The notes beneath the pieces were generated by a model that saw nothing but the letters and a program-made list of their open reading frames with translations, had not been told where the DNA came from and made no database searches. Position numbers and translations under genes: made by a program. DNA of 14,311 bases from assembly GCA_905196835.1 (NCBI GenBank), contig CAJJWN010000061.1, positions 1 to 14,311 of the forward strand, read 5' to 3'. Source of the DNA: an uncultured Prevotella sp. (GTDB lineage: Bacteria; Bacteroidota; Bacteroidia; Bacteroidales; Bacteroidaceae). Below, in pieces: positions 1-5,716 of this stretch (the stretch's first letter is position 1; every line of letters starts with the position of its first letter).

Positions 1-683
1 TAACGGCGCAGCTGAACAGCCAATGGAGCGACCCCGACAGCGAGGTTGAGTTTCCCGAGAAGCCTGGAACCATCACCATGAAAGGATTTCAGACGCTTAC
101 CGAAGACTACATAAGAAAGGCTGCCGAGGAAGGGAACGGCAACGTAACGGTAATAGGACAGATGAGCAGATATGACTTACGGGAGTTCCAATACTGTACA
201 GATTTGACGATAAGCCTTGACCTTTCAGGGGTTACTTTGTATGATTTTGACTTGGTAACGCCCATGACCAACTTGCAAAAAATATTCAGGCTTGCCTATC
301 AACCATATTCAGTAAAGTTGACAAACATCATCCTGCCGGAAGGCATAACAGAACTGGAAGACGAATGTTTCCATAGCCAAAAGCTTGAAAGCATTACCTT
401 GCCTCAAAGCCTTACATCAATTGATACGAGAGCGTTTTATTCCAACCGTAACCTTACATCAGTAACATTGCCTGCAAACGTAAAAGAAATAGCGGCAAGA
501 GCATTTGGCTATTGCGGACTGACTACCGTCACAGTAGAAGCCGCAACGCCTCCGGCCATAACAGAAACGACATTCCAAGATTGTGACTTACAGCACATCT
601 ATGTACCAGCCGAAGCCGTTGATGCATACAAGGCTGCTGCAAACTGGAGCACATACGCCAGCATTATCACGGCAATAAATTAG
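1..683 (+). CDS. BspA-like leucine-rich-repeat surface protein, 3' end (5' truncated by window)
   Basis: The reading frame is open from the left edge (codons in phase with base 3) through an internal ATG at 78 to TAG at 681-683, so that ATG is probably not the true start and the gene begins outside the window. Counting from the internal ATG, residues about 84-175 form LRR_5/BspA-type repeats, with the spacing 'L-P-x-x-[IVL]-x-x-I-x-x-x-A/C-F' seen around ILPEGITELEDECF, LPQSLTSIDTRAF and LPANVKEIAARAF. The tail 'IYVPAEAVDAYKAAANW' near residues 174-190 is a common ending in Bacteroidales LRR proteins. Such proteins are usually exported and bind host or bacterial surfaces; the signal peptide would lie upstream and cannot be seen. 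The AT-rich codon use differs from the GC-rich TPR gene downstream. The family is confident; ligand and localisation are inferred. Confidence 0.85.
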   Translation, partial: TAQLNSQWSDPDSEVEFPEKPGTITMKGFQTLTEDYIRKAAEEGNGNVTVIGQMSRYDLREFQYCTDLTISLDLSGVTLYDFDLVTPMTNLQKIFRLAYQPYSVKLTNIILPEGITELEDECFHSQKLESITLPQSLTSIDTRAFYSNRNLTSVTLPANVKEIAARAFGYCGLTTVTVEAATPPAITETTFQDCDLQHIYVPAEAVDAYKAAANWSTYASIITAIN

Positions 684-720
684 CTCACTACTACGCATTT
701 CGTAACACACTGACATTCAG

Positions 721-970
721 CATCCGTTCCGGCGTGATTTGCAATCCGCCGGTTCTTATTATAAGGATTTGTAATCCGATAGACAGTTCCTTGTTTGTTG
801 ACAGCAAGGAGTGACGGTTTAAGCGGATTGCAAATCCTTATAATACATTTCGGCGGATTACAAATCACGCCGAAACACGGAAACCATTGCAGGTAAGATA
901 CGGATGTGTCATCGGATAGCAAATCCTTATATTAAAGTCCGTTGGATTGCAAATTTAAGGGAACGGACAA
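721..970. repeat. REP-like cluster: three copies of a ~60-bp repeat made of paired dyads
   Basis: Three related copies occur: 721-780 (inverted), 822-881 and 911-970 (direct). Each carries two 13-nt near-palindromes of the type GGATTGCAAATCC or GGATTACAAATCC with centres 30 bp apart (741/771, 831/861, 920/950), joined by a 17-nt linker beginning TTATA in the direct orientation. Copies 1 and 2 face each other, so 731-780 and 822-872 form a ~50-bp imperfect inverted repeat around a ~41-nt loop. No credible gene overlaps. The design resembles REP-type dispersed palindromes, but no RAYT transposase is visible in this window. Confidence 0.75.
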
Positions 971-971
971 A

Positions 972-988
972 GTATTGACACTCAATAC
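972..988. other. Small perfect hairpin
   Basis: GTATTG (972-977) and CAATAC (983-988) form a 6-bp stem with a 5-nt loop, just past the REP-like cluster. There is no T-tract, so it is unlikely to be an intrinsic terminator by itself. Confidence 0.35.
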
Positions 989-1005
989 GTTACAAAACGC
1001 CATGC

Positions 1006-1093
1006 AAAAGGCCGTCTTTTACACGCTAAAAGGCGGCCTTTTAGCGTGCCGTTTGCCGCCTTTTGGAAGGTGAAAGGCCACCTTTCGCAAAAC
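1006..1093. repeat. 22-bp-period dyad array A (four units)
   Basis: Four imperfect units of 22 bp start at 1006, 1028, 1050 and 1072. Each has a 13-nt dyad core of the type AAAGGCGGCCTTT or AAAGGCCACCTTT and a variable ~9-nt spacer. Unit 2 extends into a perfect 27-nt palindrome (1022-1048; 13-bp arms CACGCTAAAAGGC and its complement around one base). Arrays at 8177-8264 and 14161-14248 share period and core. A 19-nt string beginning TGCAAAAGGCC is identical in this array and the 14161 array. Confidence 0.8.
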
Positions 1094-1168
1094 AGCTTGC
1101 CGCGAACGGTATTTTAAGCGCACGCAAACGCCGCAGCACATGGCGCGAAATAAAAATCGCGGAGACGC

Positions 1169-1199
1169 TTGGCGGTTAGGGCGAAAATGGTTAACTTTG
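1169..1199 (+). promoter_or_regulatory. Bacteroidetes-type promoter for the TPR gene
   Basis: TAACTTTG at 1192-1199 matches the Bacteroidetes -7 consensus TAnnTTTG. A TTG at 1169-1171 lies 20 nt upstream, where the -33 element is expected. Transcription would start near 1206, about 30 nt before the ATG at 1238. The stretch 1094-1168 before it holds no gene and no clear repeat. Confidence 0.6.
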
Positions 1200-1237
1200 T
1201 AAAAACTTTTTAGTAACATAAAAGAAACACCATACCT

Positions 1238-2104
1238 ATGAACATATTTAAGGCTCTGTTCGGCGGAAAGGAAGAGAAGCCGGAAGACAAGAAACGGGCT
1301 GACGAGGAGAGAGACTTCGACGTGTTGAAATACGACGGCGTGCGCGCCCTGCGCTCCGGACAGCACGACTACGCAATACGCTGCTTCACCCACGCGCTGC
1401 AGATGAAGGACGACCTGGAGATACGCGACTACCTCTCGCAGGCCTGCATACGCGCCGACATGCTGCCGGAGGCGTTTGAGCAGTTGCTGAAAATAGCCGA
1501 GGCGCAGCCCGACAACATACAAGTGCTAATACGCATGGCCAACGTGGCCTACATGATGGAGGACTACACGGCCATGGCAGACGCCTGCGAGAAGGCCATC
1601 GTGCTTGACGCGGCCAACGCCGAGGCCACATACCTGTACGCCAAGGCGTGCATAGGTCACGGCGACACGACGAACGCCGTGGCGATGCTGACCAAGGCCG
1701 TGGGGCTGAAGCCTGACTATGCCGAGGCTTACCTGCTGCGCGGCGAGACGCTGCTGAAGGCAGGAGAGACGGCCGAGGCCGACGAGGACGCCGACCGTCT
1801 GCTGAAAGACTACCCAGAAAGCGAGGACGTGCTGATGCTGAAAGCGCGCATAGAGAGAGCCAAGGGCAACGCTGACGAAACCATACTATATTATAATAAG
1901 GTGATAGACGCCAACCCGTTCAACGCCGAAGCATACCGCGAACGCGGCGAAATGCGCACGGACACGGGCGACACGGACGGCGGACAGGACGACCTGCGGC
2001 ACGCCGCCGAACTGACGGACAACCAAAACGGCACGGCGGAAGGCGGCGACGTGGCAAGCAAAGTGAACGAGGCGTACAAGAATGTAAACCCGTTAGGGAT
2101 TTAA
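1238..2104 (+). CDS. Tetratricopeptide-repeat protein
   Basis: A 288-residue protein dominated by 34-residue TPR helical hairpins, roughly residues 27-60, 61-93, 94-126, 127-160, 161-194 and 195-228. Typical TPR signatures are visible, such as 'AEATYLYAKACIGHGDTTNA' and 'AEAYLLRGETLLKAGETAEA'. The N-terminus (MNIFKALFGGKEE) has no signal peptide or lipobox, so the protein is probably cytoplasmic. It begins with a short amphipathic stretch and a charged linker (to about residue 26). TPR scaffolds mediate protein-protein contacts, and the partner cannot be told from sequence. The ATG at 1238 is favoured because a TAnnTTTG promoter lies about 40 nt upstream and the preceding bases are A-rich. 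It is followed by an inverted repeat rather than another gene, so it is probably monocistronic. Confidence 0.85.
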   Translation: MNIFKALFGGKEEKPEDKKRADEERDFDVLKYDGVRALRSGQHDYAIRCFTHALQMKDDLEIRDYLSQACIRADMLPEAFEQLLKIAEAQPDNIQVLIRMANVAYMMEDYTAMADACEKAIVLDAANAEATYLYAKACIGHGDTTNAVAMLTKAVGLKPDYAEAYLLRGETLLKAGETAEADEDADRLLKDYPESEDVLMLKARIERAKGNADETILYYNKVIDANPFNAEAYRERGEMRTDTGDTDGGQDDLRHAAELTDNQNGTAEGGDVASKVNEAYKNVNPLGI

Positions 2105-2106
2105 AA

Positions 2107-2210
2107 AATTAAGAATTAAGAGTTAAAAATTAAGAAAAATACCGTTGAAGACTGTCTCATATATCGGGAAACAGGTGATTTTCTTAATTCTTAACTCTTA
2201 ATTCTTAATT
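2107..2210. repeat. Long AT-rich inverted repeat (TTAAGAATTAAGAG word)
   Basis: The arms 2107-2139 and 2178-2210 are 33 nt each and complementary at about 31 positions, around a 38-nt loop. The arms are built of the repeated word AAGAATTAAGAGTTA. The element lies directly after the TPR stop codon and directly before the aromatic-operon promoter, so in RNA it could act as a terminator or 3'-end stabiliser for the TPR transcript. A half-element with the same word lies at 6500-6530. Confidence 0.75.
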
Positions 2211-2220
2211 ATCAAACTTT

Positions 2221-2255
2221 TTTCTTGCACAATTCAACTAAAAGTTATACATTTG
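2221..2255 (+). promoter_or_regulatory. Promoter of the aromatic amino acid operon
   Basis: TACATTTG at 2248-2255 is a perfect TAnnTTTG -7 element. TTTCTTG at 2221-2227 gives a -33 element, with 20 nt between its TTG and the -7 box. The predicted start is near 2262, leaving a ~20-nt untranslated stretch before the leader ATG at 2281 and about 200 nt before pheA. The same spacing is seen upstream of the TPR gene. Confidence 0.7.
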
Positions 2256-2280
2256 CAGCGAAATGATAAAATAAACGGCA

Positions 2281-2358
2281 ATGTATTACCAAAACGCATC
2301 TTTCTTTTACTTTTATTTTTACTTTGCAGGGCACTGTGAAGCGGGAAGTTGCGTGTAA
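2281..2358 (+). CDS. Phe/Tyr-rich leader peptide (attenuator)
   Basis: A 25-codon ORF with ATG at 2281-2283 and TAA at 2356-2358. It starts MYYQNAS, continues with the uninterrupted run FFYFYFYF (residues 8-15, bases 2302-2325) and ends AGHCEAGSCV. Ten of 25 residues are Phe (5) or Tyr (5), far above chance, and there is no Trp. It starts about 20 nt after the predicted transcription start and has no Shine-Dalgarno site, as is usual in Bacteroidetes. It lies upstream of genes making Phe and Tyr, so it is best explained as a ribosome-stalling sensor. Stalling on the aromatic codons would leave the antiterminator segment at 2335-2346 free, whereas reading through to the stop codon would place the ribosome over or beside it. 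The sequence evidence is strong; function is inferred by analogy with enterobacterial pheA/trp leaders. Confidence 0.8.
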   Translation: MYYQNASFFYFYFYFAGHCEAGSCV

Positions 2359-2415
2359 ATTTCAACTTAAGACAGACATATCTTACAAAAAGATACATCA
2401 AAGTCCCGCTTCACA
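2335..2415 (+). promoter_or_regulatory. Antiterminator pairing of the Phe/Tyr attenuator
   Basis: Bases 2335-2346 (TGTGAAGCGGGA) are a perfect 12-nt complement of 2404-2415. The upstream segment lies in leader codons 19-22, just beyond the aromatic codons. The downstream segment is most of the terminator's 5' arm, so the two structures exclude each other. The enclosed spacer can itself fold (2379-2384 with 2390-2395). A weaker 6-bp pairing (2346-2351 with 2363-2368) would sequester the edge of the upstream segment. Confidence 0.7.
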
Positions 2416-2437
2416 ACAATGAGGCGGGACTTTCGTT
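2400..2437 (+). terminator. Intrinsic terminator upstream of pheA (attenuator)
   Basis: The arms 2400-2413 and 2420-2433 form a 14-bp stem with one T-G wobble and a 6-nt loop (CAACAA), G+C-rich in the middle (GTCCCGC with GCGGGAC). It is followed by TTTCGTTT, a short imperfect U-tract. It ends about 30 nt before the pheA ATG and after the leader stop, so it is placed to abort transcription before the structural genes. Confidence 0.75.
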
Positions 2438-2464
2438 TAAAACCATACGGCAAAATAAAAGACA

Positions 2465-3328
2465 ATGAAGAGAATAGCAATACAAGGCTCAATAGGGTCG
2501 TTCCACGACATAGCGGCCCACCAGTATTTCCAAGGCGAGCAGCTGCAGCTTATCTGCTGCGAGACGTTCGAGCAAGTGTTCGAGAACATACGGCGCGACC
2601 CTACGGTCATCGGGATGCTCGCCATTGAGAACACAATAGCCGGTTCGCTGCTGCATAACTACGAACTGCTGCGCAACTCGGGCACTACCATCGTAGGAGA
2701 GCACAAGCTGCACATAGAGCACAGCATCTGCTGCCTGCCCGAAGACTCGTGGGAAACGATACGCGAGGTACACTCCCACCCCGTAGCCCTGATGCAGTGC
2801 CGCGGCTTCCTGGCCGACCACCCGAAACTGAAAGCCGTAGAAGCCACCGACACCGCAGGCGCGGCGAAGCTCATTTCGGAGCAGAACTGCCGCGGATGGG
2901 CGGCCATCTGCAACGCCTCGGCAGCACGGCTGTACGGCATGAAGGTGCTGCAAGAATCGATAGAGGACAACAAGCACAACTTCACCCGTTTCCTCGTGGT
3001 GAGCGATACGCGCAAGGCCGACTTCCTGCGTCCGCTCGACAAGACCAACAAAGCCAGCCTTGTGTTCTCACTTCCGCATGAGGAAGGCAGCCTGTCGCAG
3101 GTGCTAAGCATACTGTATTTCTATAAAATAAACCTCACGAAAATACAGTCCCTGCCAATCATCGGCCACGAATGGGAGTACATGTTCTACGTTGACGTGA
3201 CCTTCAACGACCTCATACGCTACCGCCAAAGCATTGACGCGATACTGCCGCTGACAAAGGAACTTAAAGTATTGGGAGAATATCAAGATGACGGAAAACA
3301 ACCAAACATACAACATAAAGCCTGCTGA
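2465..3328 (+). CDS. pheA: Prephenate dehydratase with C-terminal ACT domain
   Basis: A 287-residue monofunctional enzyme converting prephenate to phenylpyruvate, the last committed step before Phe. Residues 1-180 are the dehydratase domain. 'AIQGSIGSFH' (5-14) is the N-terminal signature, 'MLAIENTIAGSL' (51-62) corresponds to the substrate-site 'P-x-E-N-S' region, and T174-R175-F176 is the invariant catalytic TRF motif. Residues about 197-270 form an ACT domain, with G208-S-L and 'NLTKIQSLPI' (223-232) where classical enzymes have GAL and ESRP effector motifs. No chorismate mutase domain is fused, unlike the E. coli P-protein; that activity sits in the DAHP synthase two genes on. ATG at 2465 follows an A-rich stretch and gives the usual N-terminus. 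The 3' end overlaps the aminotransferase by 41 nt, suggesting translational coupling. Confidence 0.95.
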   Translation: MKRIAIQGSIGSFHDIAAHQYFQGEQLQLICCETFEQVFENIRRDPTVIGMLAIENTIAGSLLHNYELLRNSGTTIVGEHKLHIEHSICCLPEDSWETIREVHSHPVALMQCRGFLADHPKLKAVEATDTAGAAKLISEQNCRGWAAICNASAARLYGMKVLQESIEDNKHNFTRFLVVSDTRKADFLRPLDKTNKASLVFSLPHEEGSLSQVLSILYFYKINLTKIQSLPIIGHEWEYMFYVDVTFNDLIRYRQSIDAILPLTKELKVLGEYQDDGKQPNIQHKAC

Positions 3329-4478
3329 CAGGCTCTCGCAAGTGGCCGAATACTACTTCAGCCGCAAGCTGAAAGAGATTGACCGGCTCAACGCCGAGGG
3401 CAAGGACATAGTGAGCCTTGCCATAGGTAGCCCCGACATGCCGCCCTCACGGCAGACCATCGACAAGCTGTGCGAAGTGGCGCGGAAGGCTGGCAGCCAC
3501 GGCTACCAGCCCACAATGGGTACTCCCGAACTGCGGCAAGCCATGGCTGGATTCTACAAACGCTGGTACGGAGTAAGCATCGACCCGCAAACAGAGATAC
3601 AGCCGCTCATCGGCTCGAAGGAAGGAATACTCCACATAACGCTCGCCTTCGTAAATACGGGCGACAAAGTGCTCGTGCCCAACCCCGGTTATCCTACCTA
3701 TACGTCGCTCAGCAAACTGCTTGGCGCAGAGGTTGTAACCTATAACCTGCGTGAAGACGACGGCTGGCAGCCTGACTTCGAGCAGCTTGAAGCCATGGAC
3801 TTGACGGGCGTCCGCCTGATGTGGACCAACTATCCGAATATGCCGACAGGCGCTCCTGCCCGCATGGAGACCTACCGCAGGCTCGTAAGTTTCGCCCGGC
3901 GGCACAACATCGTAGTGGTTAACGACAACCCGTATTCGCTCATACTCAACGAGAAACCCGTCTCGCTGATGCAAGTAGAGGGCGCAAAGGACTGCTGCAT
4001 AGAGCTTAACTCGATGAGCAAAAGCCACAACATGCCCGGCTGGCGCGTCGGAATGTGCGTCTCTAACAGGCAATTCATACAATGGATTCTCAAGGTCAAG
4101 AGCAACATCGACTCCGGAACGTTCCGCGGAATACAGCTCGCCGCCGCCGAAGCGTACAACAACAGCGACGCGTGGCACCACCAGGCTAACATTGACACTT
4201 ACCGACGGCGGCGCAGTTTGGCAGAAGCCATTATGCAAGAGCTGGGCTGCGAGTATGGCGGAGACCAGGTTGGGATGTTCCTTTGGGGCAGAATACCCGA
4301 CCGTTACGCCACCGCCGAGGAGCTGACGGAGAAGGTGTTGCACCGTGCGAGAGTGTTCATCACGCCGGGATTTATCTTCGGAAGCAACGGCGAAAGATAC
4401 GTCCGAATATCACTTTGCGCCAAGGATGAAAAGATGGAAGAGGCCTTGAAGCGCATCAAGGAAATGTCAAACGATTGA
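3288..4478 (+). CDS. PLP-dependent class I/II aminotransferase (probable aromatic/prephenate aminotransferase)
   Basis: A 396-residue fold-type I aminotransferase. Visible motifs are NYPNMPTG (181-188, the usual 'NPxNPTG' loop), the cofactor-contacting D213-N-P-Y216, and 'SMSKSHNMPGWRVG' (242-255) with K245 as the Schiff-base lysine. A C-terminal Arg near residue 378 (RYVRISL) should bind the substrate carboxylate. Substrate cannot be read from these motifs; its place between pheA and the DAHP synthase suggests amination of phenylpyruvate and hydroxyphenylpyruvate, or of prephenate. The family also includes LL-diaminopimelate and aspartate aminotransferases, so that is an alternative. ATG at 3288 lies inside pheA (41-nt overlap); it is preferred because the protein family normally begins a few residues before 'PADRL'. 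Only 21 A-rich bases separate its stop from the next gene. Confidence 0.9.
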   Translation: MTENNQTYNIKPADRLSQVAEYYFSRKLKEIDRLNAEGKDIVSLAIGSPDMPPSRQTIDKLCEVARKAGSHGYQPTMGTPELRQAMAGFYKRWYGVSIDPQTEIQPLIGSKEGILHITLAFVNTGDKVLVPNPGYPTYTSLSKLLGAEVVTYNLREDDGWQPDFEQLEAMDLTGVRLMWTNYPNMPTGAPARMETYRRLVSFARRHNIVVVNDNPYSLILNEKPVSLMQVEGAKDCCIELNSMSKSHNMPGWRVGMCVSNRQFIQWILKVKSNIDSGTFRGIQLAAAEAYNNSDAWHHQANIDTYRRRRSLAEAIMQELGCEYGGDQVGMFLWGRIPDRYATAEELTEKVLHRARVFITPGFIFGSNGERYVRISLCAKDEKMEEALKRIKEMSND

Positions 4479-4499
4479 ATAAAACAAAACAACAATATT

Positions 4500-5564
4500 A
4501 TGGAACTTGAACTGCAACCGCTCAACTTGCCGAGCGACAATAAACGACTGACGGTAATCGCCGGCCCGTGTTCTGCCGAAACAGAAGAACAAGTGATGGA
4601 AACTGCAAGGCAACTCGCATCCAAAGGCTGCCACATATTCCGCGCCGGAGTGTGGAAACCGCGCACCAAGCCGGGCGGATTTGAGGGCAACGGCGAGAAA
4701 GCCCTACCCTGGATGCAGCGCGTTAAAGAAGAAACGGGCATGATGACGGCCACCGAAGTGGCTACGCCCGAGCATGTGGAGCTTGCCCTGAAATACGGCA
4801 TCGACGTGCTGTGGATAGGCGCACGCACATCGGCAAACCCCTTTGCGATGCAGGCTTTGGCCGACAGTTTGAAGGGAATCGACATCCCCGTACTGGTGAA
4901 AAACCCCGTAAACCCCGACCTCGAGCTGTGGATTGGAGCGATGGAACGCATCAACCAGGCCGGAATAAAGCGCATTGCAGCCATACACCGAGGCTTTTCC
5001 AGCTACGACAAGAAGATTTACCGCAACCTGCCCATGTGGCAAATACCCATCGAACTGCGCCGACGCATACCGCAACTGCCCATACTCTGCGACCCAAGCC
5101 ACATAGGAGGACGGCGCGAACTGATAGCATCATTGTGCCAGCAGGCCATGGACCTGGGACTTGACGGCCTCATCATAGAGAGCCACTGCGACCCGGACAA
5201 CGCATGGAGCGACGCAAAGCAGCAGATAACACCCGATATTCTGGACTACATACTCGGCCTTCTCGTAATAAGAGACCAGACCATGAGCACCGAAGGGATA
5301 ACCACCCTGCGCAAGCAAATTGACGAAATAGACAACCAGCTGATGGAAATACTGGCAAAGCGGATGCGCGTATGCCGCGAAATAGGCCAGTACAAGAAGG
5401 AGCACAACATGACCGTATTGCAGACATCGCGCTACAACGAGATACTTGACAAGCGCGGAGCGCAAGGCTCTCTGTGCGGCATGGACCCGTCGTTTGTCAA
5501 GACCGTGTTCGAGGCCGTGCATGAAGAGTCGGTAAGACAGCAGATGGAGATAGTGAACAAATGA
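4500..5564 (+). CDS. Bifunctional DAHP synthase / chorismate mutase
   Basis: A 354-residue fusion. Residues 1-260 are a type I DAHP synthase of the KDO8P-synthase-like (beta) group. It has metal ligand C24 in 'AGPCSAE' (21-27), the phosphate/PEP loop 'RAGVWKPRTKPGGFEG' (48-63), H163, 'CDPSH' (197-201), E227 and the metal-binding 'DPDNAWSD' (231-238). Residues about 267-350 are an AroQ-type chorismate mutase ('LRKQIDEIDNQLMEILAKRMRV...' with the helical continuation to 'QQMEI'). It therefore catalyses the entry step of the shikimate pathway and the branch step from chorismate to prephenate. The C-terminal order matches Bacteroidetes enzymes; I recall that a Prevotella nigrescens homologue is regulated by prephenate through its mutase domain. 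It is the only chorismate mutase in this operon, which serves both PheA and TyrA. Confidence 0.94.
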   Translation: MELELQPLNLPSDNKRLTVIAGPCSAETEEQVMETARQLASKGCHIFRAGVWKPRTKPGGFEGNGEKALPWMQRVKEETGMMTATEVATPEHVELALKYGIDVLWIGARTSANPFAMQALADSLKGIDIPVLVKNPVNPDLELWIGAMERINQAGIKRIAAIHRGFSSYDKKIYRNLPMWQIPIELRRRIPQLPILCDPSHIGGRRELIASLCQQAMDLGLDGLIIESHCDPDNAWSDAKQQITPDILDYILGLLVIRDQTMSTEGITTLRKQIDEIDNQLMEILAKRMRVCREIGQYKKEHNMTVLQTSRYNEILDKRGAQGSLCGMDPSFVKTVFEAVHEESVRQQMEIVNK

Positions 5565-5569
5565 TTTAT

Positions 5570-5698
5570 TAAGGAGGGAAGGAGGAAGGAGTGAAGGAAT
5601 AAGTAGACTTGATTTGGCAGGATGCCAATCATATACAGACAAACAAAAATTACAGTATAAGGCATTCCTACTTACTCCTTCACTCCCATACTCCTTAC
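5570..5698. repeat. Inverted repeat of AGGAGTAAGGAG-type word inside the operon
   Basis: A purine-rich arm (5570-5607) and a pyrimidine-rich arm (5668-5698) are complementary over most of their length; the core GAGTGAAGGA-TAAGTAG of the left arm pairs almost perfectly with the right arm. It fills most of the 152-nt gap between the DAHP synthase-mutase and tyrA. The same word makes up the inverted repeat at 10711-10872. As RNA it would be a long hairpin with no U-tract. Confidence 0.7.
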
Positions 5699-5716
5699 TG
5701 CTAAAAACACAACACC

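Noticed and set aside
680..922. 80-codon - strand frame over the REP-like cluster
   Set aside because: Its sequence is repeat translation (ICNPP, ICNPL) and no promoter or domain supports it.
721..970. CRISPR array
   Set aside because: The repeats are dyads with inverted copies, irregular spacing and related linkers, without unique spacers; no cas genes are nearby. The 22-bp and 44-bp arrays also lack spacers.
2281..2433. Riboswitch or T-box upstream of pheA
   Set aside because: The leader is short and is fully explained by an aromatic-rich ORF plus alternative hairpins; no T-box motif or recognised aptamer is visible.
3447..4343. 298-codon open frame on the - strand inside the aminotransferase gene
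   Set aside because: It is wholly antisense to a gene with full PLP-enzyme motifs; its translation shows no domain, and its openness follows from the GC-rich codon pattern.
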